Below, piece after piece: positions 22,085-33,970 of a stretch of 64,000 nt of DNA. The position numbers and the translations under genes were made by a program. The notes beneath the pieces were generated by a model. That model saw nothing but the letters and a program-made list of their open reading frames with translations. It was not told the DNA's origin and searched no databases. The stretch's first letter is position 1, and the number at the start of each line of letters is the position of its first letter. The stretch lies in the NCBI GenBank assembly GCA_029168955.1, contig JAPDOI010000274.1, forward strand, positions 124,001-188,000, read 5' to 3'. The DNA is from Aplectana chamaeleonis. Its lineage: Eukaryota; Nematoda; Chromadorea; Rhabditida; Cosmocercidae.

Positions 22085-22715
22085 CAGGATGCTGAGCTGT
22101 CAGAGCTAGAAAATCGGCCGTTGACACGGAGACGAGTGTTTAGGAAAACCAGATCACGCTCCTCTTGGACGTCCTCTGCTCTAGGGTCAGTGCCAAACGA
22201 CGAAGAGGATGAGGAGAAGTCGTTCAGCTGCTGAAGTGGGGGAACAGGGTTGATGATTAAGAACAGGAGGTAGGTAGTATGAGGGATGTAAATACTAAAA
22301 AGAAATATGGGAGTTCTAGGAGGGAGGTGGATAGGGAGGCACTCAAGAGCACTGTACCACGTCATTAACCACAATAAACCTTTGGACATATCCGACGCTC
22401 GTCGCCAAGTTTTTGTGCCTATGATAATACCCTCTTCGTGGCTGCAGAGAAGAAGAAGAAGAAGAAGACCGTTCTTGAGGGTGTGTGAGATAAGATGGGG
22501 AAGTGTCGATGAGACAAAAATAGAAACTCCTCCTCCAAGAAATGACCTTGGAGCATGATAAGCAGTGTAGCCTGGATCTTTGGGTGTGAAGAGGTAGCAG
22601 AGGGAGAGAGTTTGGTTTCCTCAACCACATAAACATCTGGATGGTGAGTACGTGCGATCGGAGAGAGTTCAGACAGTTTGGCGCGAAGGCCGTTGAGATC
22701 CCTCCCAGAGCAAGA
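22085..22715 (-). mobile_element. A2: family A endonuclease fragment, split by A3
   Basis: The minus strand reads LNGLRAKLSELS, ARTHHPDV, ETKLSPSATS, AYHAPRS...GGGVS, then after the A3 insertion LECLPIHLPPRTPIFLFSIYIP, NPVPPLQQLNDF and VQEERDLVFLN. This is the middle of the APE-type EN domain. Many frameshifts, no RT; an old truncated copy. Confidence 0.8.
22354..22467 (+). mobile_element. A3: 114 bp 3'-end family A insertion
   Basis: Plus-strand fragment reading LTTINLWTYPTLVAKFLCL, stop, a 3' UTR ending TCGTGGCTGCAGAG and an (AAG)n tail. It interrupts the A2 frame between the codons of KNG and TLE and lies in the opposite sense. A short GGT/AGT-like duplication at the junction. An extreme 5' truncation. 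Confidence 0.8.
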
Positions 22716-23819
22716 ACCCTCTTCCTGTGTTTGGCCACATATCGAGCCAACCCTTGGCTAAGCTTTCCATTGGATCGAGGTTACAGGCAATGTCCGGCCA
22801 TTTTGAGATTTTTAGCCAAATCGGACCACAACTAGTCTACGGAAACGCACAGGAACCGCAGACAGGGCTCGGCGCGGGGTTCGCAGCTCCACACGGGGTC
22901 TGAGAAGCGGGGGTGGAGGGAGTGTCTGAACTGAGCCGGGAAACCAGGTGGACCGTTCTGAATGGGGATGTACACTGTTTAAGATAAGTTCTTACGAAGA
23001 ATTCGATTATACCCTCTAATTCACATTAATTATTCCTTTTCTTTGAATTTTACAGCGAAAGAGACCACGTCTCACTCCAGGGGATGGTTCTGAGAGAACC
23101 GCCAAAATTGAACTCCATCACGCTCTTGGGGGGGGAAGGATGATCTGAGTAAAATTGGCCTTCTCCACACCTCGTGCAGTAGCCTGACCGCAGAAAAAAC
23201 CCTAATGAATATTTTAGCTCTGAGACTGTCTCCACTTCACAGAACCAGAAACCTGCAGCCGCTTCCCCTCCTTTCTAGCCACAGTCCACGATTTAACTTA
23301 GCACGCCGTGGGGGATGGGGGGCAAAAACACTGCGTGCGGTGGGAAAAACCGATACTTTTGAAGCGATTGGCATGAGATGAACACAGTATTTCCGGACAG
23401 TCCGTTTTTTTTTCTAAAAAAAATAAAAAAAGGACCTACAGCATGCAGAACATTTAGATGAGAAGTTCACCTACTTCAGCTCAATCTATCTAACCCAAAT
23501 TTTGAGCATCCAAAAAGTTCACGCTACGATCTAGTTGCAAACAAAACGAAACGGTTCGTCATAAGGGTGTGCTTAGCGTATCTGAGTGTGCGGCAGGTGT
23601 CCACCACCGACATACCGATCCAAGTCGACTGTATGTGCATCAGTACCCCTCCCCCCACTTCGGCTCACCACCCCTGGGGCTGTATGCATACCTCCCCCGC
23701 CGGGGGAATCAATTAATATGTATAAGACACTCATCCATTTCGTGTGAAAACTGACAAGCACGCGAAGATCTGGAGTTTCGCATTAGAACCATATGGAAAG
23801 CTGGCTTGATTCTTAAATG

Positions 23820-23896
23820 GCGTTGTTGAAGGGCTATTTCTCGCTTTGATGCGACGGAACAGAGCTACTACTACTCAGGACTACCTTTTGGACCTC
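23820..23896 (+). pseudogene. Possible DIRS-like RT scrap
   Basis: One frame reads FDATEQSYYYSGLPFGPLH, resembling the YYY...LPFGLS motif B region of DIRS-type RT, directly before fragment B2. Only about 25 codons, so weak. Confidence 0.3.
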
Positions 23897-24017
23897 TTCA
23901 TATTATCAGCCACAGAGGAGTATCTTCTTATAGGCGTAGAAAGGTGGCAAATTCGCACGGCTTGTTCCACATATCACGAGCAGACAGAGAAGTAGGTCTG
24001 GCAGAGCATGAAAACAA
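23897..24017 (-). mobile_element. B2: family B-like 3'-end fragment
   Basis: The minus strand reads LFSCSARPTSLSARDMWNKPCEFATFLRL then TAA, the C-terminus of a family B-like element (compare LFSCPARPTLSARDLWYKPCEKASFLRL in B4). A short 3' UTR with TGTGGCTGATAATATG follows. Interrupted by A4 at 24018; the 5-base duplication AACAA is present at 24013-24017 and 30404-30408. Confidence 0.65.
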
Positions 24018-24032
24018 CCGCGGAGAGGGTTT

Positions 24033-25063
24033 TTGTCATGGGAGAGGTGCTGGCTGGCTGCAGCTCTCCTGAGGATTCTTCTACAAATGGCCGGCGTCGA
24101 AAGGAATCCAGGACCCGCGAAGAAGAAGAAGTACCCATGTGCCACATGCGGCAGATATGTCAATTGGTATGGAACCAGCGTCCAATGTTTTGGATGCGAA
24201 AGGTGGGTGCACTTCTCTTGTTCGGGTCTCAGTTCTGTGAGGCACCACGATTCTTCCTTTCGTTGTATTGTGTGCTCCGCCTCCAGCAACTCAAATTCCT
24301 CATCTACCAACCGCCCCCTATCTATTGTACACATCAATCTAAACGGCCTTCGGACCAAGCTTTCTGAATTATCTCTCTTTGCCCGTACTCATCACCCGGA
24401 TGTTATCATGGTCCAGGAGACCAAACTCTCTCCCTGTGCTACCTCTAGACATCCAAACATCCCGGGCTATACTGCATATCATACTCCCAGGTCATCTCAA
24501 GGAGGCGGAGTCTCTACTTTTGTTCTGTCCTCTCTTCCCTCTCACATTATTCCAAACACTCCAGTGGATGGCACTCTCGAGTACATCCCCATCCATCTAC
24601 CTCTTAAAACACCACTTTCTCTTTTTAATATATATATCCCTCCTTCTTCCTCTTGTCCCTCAACATACAATCCTATCCCCCTTCTCAAGCAGCTGTATGA
24701 CTGCTCTCTTTCTCCCTCAATTGTCTTTGCGGGTGACTTCAATGCGCACACGTTCTACTCGTCGCTTGATTCTGATGCTAGAGGAGGTGACGTCGAAGAA
24801 TGGGCGGAGGAGTGCGATCTGGTTATCTTAAACGATGGCCAGCCCACTCGTCTCCCTGCCAACGGCCGATCATCTAGCCCAGACATCTCCCTCGTCTCTT
24901 CCAATCTCTCTGATGCCTGCTCTTGGTCGACATCCACAACTCTTTCCAGCGATCACATCCCTGTCTTTGTCGATATTGATCTCTCTAACTCTCTTGCTCC
25001 CTATACAGGTGTTCGTCATCGTTCTTATCTTAATTTAGGCCTTGCAGACTGGAGCCTGTTCAG
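24033..25063 (+). pseudogene. A4 2A-PHD-endonuclease ORF
   Basis: The frame reads ...CWLAAALLRILLQMAGVERNPGP, then KYPCATCGRYVNWYGTSVQC and CERWVHFSCSGLSS (C4HC-type PHD-like finger), LSIVHINLNGLRTKLSELSL, VIMVQETKLS (catalytic Glu), GGGVSTFVLSS, IPIHLPLKTPLSLFNIYIPP, VFAGDFNAH and TTLSSDHIPVFVDID (terminal SDH). All APE motifs are present. The 1 bp deletion at about 25069 separates it from the RT frame 25145-25915. Confidence 0.85.
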
Positions 25064-26187
25064 GAGGTTGCGCTCCGCCAAGCGGCTGATTATCCGTGGA
25101 ATGGCGATGTACACCAGAAGGAGCGCCACCTATCTGATGCTATCTTGAAGGCTATGAAAGCTGCGATCCCTGAAGGCCGCGTTAAGACCTTCTTTCCCAA
25201 TGTCACCAGGGAAACACTGCAGAAGATAAGGACAAGGGACGCAAAGAGAGCCGCAAATCATCTTGACCCAGACATCGCTGCGCTGGATGATGAGATCAGG
25301 AACGACCTTGACAGGCACAAGAAGGAAACTTGGGAAAAGTTCACTGAGAAGATGAACTTCAGAAATGATGCAGCAGCAACGTGGAAGGCCTTGAAAAGGA
25401 TCTCCGGAAAGTTCACCTCCGCCGACAATTCCACGATTGAGTTTGAAGATGGAGTCTTCAAATCAGGGAAGGAGGCCGCAAATGCTCTTGGGAAGCATTT
25501 TTTCATCACTAGAACCAAAAGAGAGAAACAGAACAGAATAACTGTACGGGAACTCTGTAAGTTGCCTCTCATGGATGTAGATGATGCAGTCACGCCTGCA
25601 CAGGTCGAGAAGGCGATAAAGGAGATGAGCAACTCGAAGGCATTAGGGCCAGACGGTTTGAGCCCTGCAGTCCTGAAGAGACTGCCCAGTGAACTACTGC
25701 CCTTTATTGCTGACGTCATAAATACATCGTTTCGTACATGTATTTTACCCCAAAATTGGAAAGTGGCTCGTGTTATTCCACTGCCGAAGCCGGGAAAGTC
25801 ACCATCCACGGCTAAAGGGTACCGGCCGATCAGTCTGCTCTCACCCATCGTCAAAATTGCCGAAAAACTGGTTGTGGAGGAGCTTGCCGAGCATAACAGC
25901 CAACAGCAGCACTAACATGGTTTCCGTAAATTACATTCCACCACTACGGCCTTGTTGGAAATTGTGAGCTTTGTGCTGGACGGCTTCAATGCCATCAAAC
26001 CCCAACGTACTGTTGGTGTGGCCCTCGACTTAACAAAGGCATTTGACACTGTCAATCTAGGCCTACTATCAGAGAGTCTGTTGAAGTCTACCATCAAGCC
26101 ATGGCAGAAGCGGTGGATAACTGCCTTCACTAAAGGACGTCGGGCAAATGTGCTATTCCAGGGACATGTTTCCAATAGCATCCCCAT

Positions 26188-29183
26188 GCTGCCGAGATGT
26201 CGTACGTTCGTGCCGTGGCAGTGTGGAGGAAAGAAGATCACCTCCGTGCAAACCGACGTCAATCCCTCCGCGGAGAGGGTTTTTGTCATGGGAGAGGTGC
26301 TGGCTGGCTGCAGCTCTCCTGAGGATTCTTCTACAAATGGCCGGCGTCGAAAGGAATCCAGGACCCGCGAAGAAGAAGAAGTACCCATGTGCCACATGCG
26401 GCAGAGATGTCAATTGGTATGGAACCAGCGTCCAATGTTTTGGATGCGAAAGGTGGGTGCACTTCTCTTGTTCGGGTCTCAGTTCTGTGAGGCACCACGA
26501 TTCTTCCTTTCGTTGTATTGTGTGCTCCGCCTCCAGTAACTCCAATTCCTCATCTACCAACCGCCCCCTATCTATTGTACACATCAATCTAAACGGCCTT
26601 CGGACCAAGCTTTCTGAATTATCTCTCTTTGCCCGTACTCATCACCCGGATGTTATCATGGTCCAGGAGACCAAACTCTCTCCCTCTGCTACCTCTAGAC
26701 ATCCAAACATCCCGGGCTATACTGCATATCATACTCCCAGGTCATCTCAAGGAGGCGGAGTCTCTACTTTTGTTCTGTCCTCTCTTCCCTCTCACATTAT
26801 TCCAAACACTCCAGTGGATGGCACTCTCGAGTACATCCCCATCCATCTACCTCTTAAAACACCACTTTCTCTTTTTAATATATATATCCCTCCTTCTTCC
26901 TCTTGTCCCTCAACATACAATCCTATTCCTCTTCTCAAGCAGCTGTATGACTGCTCTCTTTCTCCCTCAATTGTCTTTGCGGGTGACTTTAATGCGCACA
27001 CGTTCTGCTCGTCGCTTGATTCTGATGCTAGAGGAGGTGACGTCGAAGAATGGGCGGAGGAGTGCGATCTGGTTATCTTAAACGATGGCCAGCCCACTCG
27101 TCTCCTGCCAACGGCCGATCATCTAGCCCAGATATCTCCCTCGTCTCTTCCAATCTCTCTAATGCCTGCTCTTGGTCGACATCCACAACTCTTTCCAGCG
27201 ATCACATCCCTGTCTTTGTCGATATTGATCTCTCTAACTCTCCCTATACAGGTGTTCGTCATCGTTCTTATCTTAATTTAGGCCTTGCAGACTGGAGCCT
27301 GTTCAGGGAGGTTGCGCTCCGCCAAGCGGCTGATTATCCGTGGAATGGCGATGTACACCAGAAGGAGCGCCACCTATCTGATGCTATCTTGAAGGCTATG
27401 AAAGCTGCGATACCTGAAGGCCGCGTTAAGACCTTCTTTCCCAATGTCACCAGGGAAACACTGCAGAAGATAAGGACAAGGGACGCAAAGAGAGCCGCAA
27501 ATCATCTTGACCCAGACATCGCTGCGCTGGATGATGAGATCAGGAACGACCTTGACAGGCACAAGAAGGAAACTTGGGAAAAGTTCACTGAGAAGATGAA
27601 CTTCAGAAATGATGCAGCAGCAACGTGGAAGGCCTTGAAAAGGATCACCGGAAAGTTCACCTCCGCCGACAATTCCACGATTGAGTTTGAAGATGGAGTC
27701 TTCAAATCTGAGCCCTGCAGTCCTGAAAAAAAAAGCCTTGTTGGAAATTGTGAGCTATGTGCTGGACGGCTTCAATGCCATCAAACCCCAACGTACTGTT
27801 GGTGTGGCCCTCGACTTAACAAAGGCATTTGACACTGTCAATCTAGGCCTACTATCAGAGAGTCTGTTGAAGTCTACCATCAAGCCATGGCAGAAGCGGT
27901 GGATAACTGCCTTCACTAAAGGACGTCGGGCAAATGTGCTATTCCAGGGACATGTTTCCAATAGCATCCCCATCGCCGCTGGTGTCCCTCAAGGAGGAGT
28001 TTTATCGCCTGCACTTTTCAGTTTATATCTAGAAGATCTGCCCGTTCCCCCTCAAGACATCAAGGTCGTTGCATACGCGGATGATATTACTATTCTGTGC
28101 CGAGATCGCGACATTAAGGTAGCCACCAGTAAGATCAATGACTACTTGATCGAGTTGAAATGTTTCTTCGATCGCAAAATGCTCACAGTCTCTGCCTCCA
28201 AATCGTCCGTCACCGTCTTTTCCACTGATAATGCAGAGCACAGTGCCCATCCTATGGTTAAATGGGACGAAACTCAATTGCAGGCCACCCGATTCCCCAA
28301 GCTGCTTGGACTCGTGTTGGATCCTTCGCTGAAGTTTCATAAGAACACTGAGCAGAAGCAAGCCACAGTGAAAACAAGACTCAACGTCCTGCGTGCTCTC
28401 GGTGGAACGTCCTGGGGATGCAATAAAGAAACGATCCTGACCACGTATAAGGCTATTGTGCAACCCGCCTTGGAGTATGCTGCGCCAGTCTGGCAGCACA
28501 TCGTGTCGGACACCTCTTGGTCCAAGCTGCAGCGCGTCCAAAATTGTGCTCTGCGAATTGCAACAGGCTGTTCTAAAAGCTCTCCAATAGAGCACTTACA
28601 CGCCGAAGCTCGCATATTGCCAGTTAGAGACCACTGCCAACTCCAGGCGCAACAAATGTACATTAACATCGTGAAGCAGCCGAATCATCCTTCGCGAAGA
28701 GTACTAAACCCGGTGAGAGAGAGATGTATCAGAAAGCCTTTCGCTGATGCTCCGTCGAAAGTAGATGTGCAGAGATGGACTGAAGCACAACAAGAACGCC
28801 TCCGTCTCTTGCGCGCGGAGCATACCCGATTCGTGAACGAACACTTGAGCAGAGTTGCCATAAACCCCATCCTGGGAGTCGCACCTCCAAAGGTCTCCGA
28901 GACAGAGATGGAACTTGGCAGGCGTGCCAGGTGCACCCTTGCATCGTTACGCTGTGGACACTCCCCCATGCTTATGTCATACTTGCATAGGATTGACAAC
29001 AGCAAACCTGACGAGTGTCCTGATTGCGGTAGTCAAGGGCATACTACTGCGCACCTGTTCAATTGCCCGAAAAGACCGACTACATTGACGACAATGGATC
29101 TGTGGACGAACCCAGTGCTAGTGGCCGAGTTTCTGAACCTATGACAGAACCCCTCTCTGTGGCTGCAAAGAAGAAGAAGAAGA
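26188..29183 (+). mobile_element. A5: family A element with full 5' end, inserted in A4
   Basis: Begins GCTGCCGAGATGTCGTACG at 26188 and ends in an (AAG)n tail at 29183; the 11 bp AGCATCCCCAT is duplicated at 26177-26187 and 29184-29194. It entered A4 in the same sense, inside the RT codons for NSIP|IAAGVPQGG. The 2A, PHD and EN parts are present. The RT N-terminal half has lost about 0.45 kb in two deletions around 27710-27735, leaving a small filler poly-A. Confidence 0.95.
27681..29144 (+). pseudogene. A5 reverse transcriptase C-terminal ORF (487 codons)
   Basis: After the deletion join, the frame is intact from LLEIVSYVLDGFN to the stop: VALDLTKAFDTVN (motif A), AGVPQGGVLSPALFSLYLEDL (motif B), VVAYADDITILC (motif C), LLGLVLDPSLKF, LEYAAPVWQ, RRARCTLASLRCGHS and the C-terminal knuckle CPDCGSQGHTTAHLFNC followed by LWTNPVLVAEFLNL. 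The fingers region (PDGLSP...YRPISLL) is missing, so the protein could not be an active RT by itself. Confidence 0.85.
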
Positions 29184-30896
29184 AGCATCCCCATCGCCGC
29201 TGGTGTCCCTCAAGGAGGAGTTTTATCGCCTGCACTTTTCAGTTAATATCTAGAAGATCTGCCCGTTCCCCCTCAAGACATCAAGGTCGTTGCATACGCG
29301 GATGATATTACTATTCTGTGCCGAGATCGCGACATTAAGGTAGCCACCAGTAAGATCAATGACTACTTGATCGAGTTGAAATGTTTCTTCGATCGCAAAA
29401 TGCTCACAGTCTCTGCCTCCAAATCGTCCGTCACCGTCTTTTCCACTGATAATGCAGAGCACAGTGCCCATCCTATGGTGAAATGGGACGAAACTCAATT
29501 GCAGGCCACCCGATTCCCCAAGCTGCTTGGACTCGTGTTGGATCCTTCGTTGAAGTTTCATAAGAACACTGAGCAGAAGCAAGCCACAGTGAAAACAAGA
29601 CTCAACGTCCTGCGTGCTCTCGGTGGAACGTCCTGGGGATGCAATAAAGAAACGATCCTGACCACGTATAAGGCTATTGTGCAACCCGCCTTGGAGTATG
29701 CTGCGCCAGTCTGGCAGCGCATCGTGTCGGACACCTCTTGGTCCAAGCTGCAGCGCGTCCAAAATTGTGCTCTGCGAATTGCAACAGGCTGTTCCAAAAG
29801 CTCTCCAATAGAGCACTTACATGCCGAAGCTCGCATATTGCCAGTTAGAGACCACTGCCAACTCCAGGCGCAACAAATGTACATTAACATCGTGAAGCAG
29901 CCGAATCATCCTTCGCGAAGAGTACTAAACCCGGTGAGAGAGAGATTTATCAGAAAGCCTTTCGCTGATGCTCCGTTGAAAGTAGATGTGCAGAGATGGA
30001 CTGAAGCACAACAAGAACGCCTCCGTCTCTTGCGCGCGGAGCATACCCGATTCGTGAACGAACACTTGAGCAGAGTTGCCATAAACCCCATCCTGGGAGT
30101 CGCACTTCCAAAGGTCTCCGAGACAGAGATGGAACTTGGCAGGCGTGCCAGGTGCACCCTTGCATCGTTACGCTGTGGACACTCCCCCATGCTTATGTCA
30201 TACTTGCATAGGATTGACAACAGCAAACCTGACGAGTGTCCTGATTGCGGTAGTCAAGGGCATACTACTGCGCACCTGTTCAATAGCCCGAAAAGACCGA
30301 CTACATTGACGACAATGGATCTGTGGACGAACCCAGTGCTAGTGGCCGAGTTTCTGAACCTATGACAGAACCCCTCTCTGTGGCTGCAAAGAAGAAGAAG
30401 AAGAACAATCCAATCATCGGATACAGTTCCCGTCGTTGGGCTGTTGTGGCTTGCAGGCGCCGCTCCATATGCTCACCTCTGATGGTGCTCTCTGTAAAAA
30501 TCTCTGCTGGAGCCGGTCAGTGCCGAAACCGTTTCAGTGGGCCTACCGTAAAGTAGCGCGAGCGACGCGAAGTCGCATAAATGCTGCGCCTCACCTTCCG
30601 CAACGTTCAGTTGAGGTCATAACGTGGGGGCTTCAGGACTGCCAAGCAGTGTCAGTAGAAATAATAAATATTGAAGGCTATGATTATTTTGTACCATTCA
30701 CCTAGAACAACCAGCAGGGCAATATGTATCAATCCTGGTTAACGCCCGGGGTTGGAAAGCGATTTGAATGACTATTGACTTTCTAACGAATTGTGGGATT
30801 GCTTACGAAAATATTTTTAATTTCGTTAGTCGTTAGTCGTAACACCCAAAAAGCCCGTTAGTCGTTAAAGTCGTTAGTCGTAATTACGCACAGCCC

Positions 30897-33138
30897 TGCT
30901 GAATATCCATGAAATGGCGATGTGCACCAGAAAGAGCGCACATATATGACGCTATCCGGAAGGCTATGAAAGCGGCCTTACCAGAAGGACGTGTGAAAAC
31001 TTTCTACCCTAATGTCACCAGGGATATACTTCAGAAAATCAGGACAAGAGATGAAAAGAGATCTGCCAACCATCTGGACCCGGAGGTCACTCAGCTTGAC
31101 GATGAGATTAGAAAAGACTTGGACAGGCACAAGAAAGACGAGTGGCAGAAGTTCACTGAAAGATTGAACTTCAAGGCAGATGGTGCTGCGACATGGAAAA
31201 TCCTGGGAAAACTCTCCGGAAAAGCCACAATCGCCACCGTATCTACTCTCGAGTTTGAGAACAATGTATTCAAGTCAGGACAAGATGCCGCTTACGCTTT
31301 GGGCAAGAGCTTCTTCATAACATGTGCGAAGCGGGGCCCGCAAAACCGAGTGACAGTAAGGGAGCTGTGCCACATTCCGCTTATGGGCACGGCTGATGCC
31401 TTTACTCCCGCGCAGGTGGAGAAGATTGTAAAGGAAATGCGTAATTCCAAAGCCATTGGACCTGACGGAATCTGTCCAGCAGTCCTAAAGAAGCTCCCCA
31501 GTGAATTTCTCTCGCTGCTCGCTGATTTAATGAACACATCATTCCGAACCTGCACACTGCCACAAAACTGGAAAACAGCAAATGTCATTCCTCTGCCCAA
31601 GCCCGGTAAATCGCTGTCATCAGCGAAAGGATACAGGCCAATAAGCCTTTTGTAACCTCTAGCCAAGGTTGCTGAAAAGCTTATCGTCAATGACTTGGCT
31701 CAGCATAATGAGAAACAACATCACCAGCACGGTTTCAGGAAGCTACATTCCACCACGGCGGCGCTTTTGGAAATCGTTGGCTACGCCATCGACCGCTTCA
31801 AAAAGGGAAAGCCCGCAGGACCGTTGCTGTAGCCCTGGACTTGACAAAAGTCCTATATTCCACCGTGGCAGAAGCGTTGGACAACAGCATTCGTCAAGGG
31901 CAGTCGAGCAAAAGTTATGTTTCAAAATCATGTCTCTAAAAGTATTCCCATAGCTGCCGGTGTTCCCCAAGGCGGAGTCTTATCGCCCGCTCTGTTCAAT
32001 CTGTACTTAGAGGATATTCCGGCACCTCAAGAGGACATTAAAGTTGTCGCCTGCGCTGATGATGTGACCATCATGTGCCAAAACCGCGACATACAAGTGG
32101 CCGCGAGCAAGATCAACGAGTACCTGATTGATTTGAAAAGCTATTTCGATAACAAGATGCCCAGGGTCTCAGCTGCCAAGTCTTCAGTATCAGTTTTCAC
32201 AACGGACCCCAAAGAGCACAGCACCCATCCCGATGTCAGCTGGGGTGGGGATCGCCTGCCTGCTGCTCGCTTCTTTAAACTACTCGGCCTTATACTCGAT
32301 CCATCGCTGAAGTTTCACAAGAACACCGAGCAAAAGCAAGCAATTGTAAAAGCTAAACTCAGTGTGCTAAGGGCGCTGGGAGGTACATCATAAGGCAGCA
32401 GCAAGGAAACTATTCTGACCACGTATAAGGCTATACTGCAACCCGCCCTGGAGTAGGCGGCACCGGTTTGGCAGCACTTAGTGTCGGGCTCATCCTGGAC
32501 TAAGGTGCAGCGTGTACAAAACGCTGCTCTTCGGATCGCCACCGGATGTGCTAGGAGTTCGCCGATCAAGCATTTAGACGCCGAGACACGGGTGCTACCA
32601 GTAAAGGAACACTGTCAGCTCCAGGCTCAGCTGCTGTATATTAACATCGTCAAGCAGCCCAACCACCCATCTTGGAGAGTACTTGAGCCTGTAAGAGAGA
32701 GAGGCATCAGAAAACCTTTTGCCGATGCTCCAGATAAAGTCAGCCTGCAGAGATGGCACGATTCACAAAAAGAACGCCTCCGTCTGTTGCGCGATGAGCA
32801 CACCCAGTTCGTCCGAGGGTATCTGGAAAGAGCGGCTGTTAATCCTATTCTAAGAACTGTGCCGCCTCGAGTTTCTGAGTCTGAGTCTCAGCTTAGTAGA
32901 CGTGCCAGATACACTCTAGCCTCGTTGCGCTGTGGGCACTCAACGTTTTTGAAGCCCTACGTGAACAGGATCGACAGTAGCACTCCCGACGTTTGCCCGG
33001 ACTGTGGTGGTCCTGGCCACAACACCCTACACTTATTCAACTGTCCAAAAAACCCCACAACATTGACTACAATACACCTTTGGACAAATCCAACGCTGGT
33101 CGCGAAGAAGAAGAAGAAGATGAAGAAAAAGAAGAAAA
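30897..33138 (+). mobile_element. A6: old family A element, 5'-truncated
   Basis: Starts within the EN-RT linker (ERTYDAIRKAMKAALPEGRV). The frame to 31655 reads PDGICPAVLKKLPSEF, NWKTANVIPLPKPGKS, GYRPISLL then TAA. About 65 bp including the motif A FDTVN are deleted near 31845. Motif C is CADD instead of YADD. Further stops at 32392 (TAA) and 32457 (TAG). The tail of A/G triplets (AAGAAGAAGATGAAGAAAAAG) starts directly after TLVA, so the last codons and 3' UTR are missing. Confidence 0.85.
32481..33130 (+). pseudogene. A6 RT C-terminal frame
   Basis: Open frame: VQNAALRIATGCARSSP, CQLQAQLLYINIVKQPNHPS, RRARYTLASLRCGHS, CPDCGGPGHNTLHLFNC, LWTNPTLVAKKKKK. The last Lys codons are the (AAG)n tail read through. 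Lacks the QFLNL end found in the sister copies. Confidence 0.7.
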
Positions 33139-33970
33139 TTTTACAAAAGTAGAGACGCCACCACCATGAGAAGTACGGGGGAGGTGGTAAGACGTGTAAC
33201 CAGGGAGGCGGGGGAGGGAAGAGGAAGCGCTAAGTTTTGTCTCCTGAAGAGGATGACATCAGGTTGAAAGCATCAATGTACAATGTCAGTTCAACAAGTT
33301 TGGCACGCAGGCCATTAATGTTAAGTTGAAAAATGTCCAGACTATGATGAGGAGCATTAGTGGGAGAGTTACAGCAAGATATACAACAATAAGCATCAGT
33401 GTAGTCACTAGAGCTAGCTAACCCCGAACATTTGAGGTGTACCCAGCCGAAGCAACCACCGCACTGGACGCTTGCATGTTGAGCCGATAATCCACAATGA
33501 CAACAGGGATATCGTGGAGTCTTGCTGCGTGGCCCTGGGTTCCTCTCAATGCCAGCTCGTAGTAGTAGAATACGAAGGAGTGCGGCAGCCAGCCATTCGC
33601 ACTCCCATACAGAAAAACTCATCGTGGAGTTGTTGATGCCCGTTTGATGAGTCTCCTTGATCTTGGTAGTCGACTCCACAGATCCACCACGCGTAGGTTG
33701 AGCACCTCGGATCCGGATGCTCGCATGCTGTGCCGATAATCCCCAGTTACAGCATGAATATCTCGGTGTCTTCCTGTTCGGTCCAGGGTTCTTCTCAATG
33801 CCAGCTCGTAACAATAGAGTACGAAGGAGTGTAGCAGCCAGCCATTTACACTCCACTACAGAAAAAACTCCACGTGGAGTTGCTGAAGCTCGTTTGATGA
33901 GTCTTCTTGATCTTGATAGTCGACAACACAGATCCACCACGCGTAGATTGAGCATCTCGGATCCACCTTT
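33139..33970 (-). mobile_element. B3: family B 5' end with tandemly duplicated 2A module
   Basis: The minus strand starts GGATCCGAGATGCTCAATC at about 33964. A 250 bp unit (5' UTR plus start of ORF) is present twice, the second starting at 33714. Each has its own 2A-like motif: GIEKNPGP (copy 1) and GIERNPGP (copy 2). Copy 1 breaks off at GLSAQHASI; copy 2 goes on with CCHCGLSAQHASVQCGGCFGWVHLKCSGL, LNINGLRAKLVELTLY and, in other frames, PDVILFQETKLS up to GGGVSTFVK. It stops at the junction with A6 at 33139. Confidence 0.85.

Larger units (their letters stand above)
24018..30403 (+). mobile_element. A4: family A element, split by A5
   Basis: Nearly full length (lacks about 85 bp of the 5' end). 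Parts 24018-26187 and 29195-30403. Encodes the 2A-like GVERNPGP (about 24097-24120), the PHD-like finger CATCGRYVNWYGTSVQCFGC, the EN (QETKLS, GDFNAHT, SSDHIPVF) and the RT. Lesions: 1 bp deletion at about 25069 (LFRRLR), a TAA in QQQH*HGFRK near 25914 and a TAA in the ALFSLYL motif near 29244. Ends ...LVAEFLNL, stop, 3' UTR CAGAACCCCTCTCTGTGGC..., (AAG)n tail. Confidence 0.92.
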
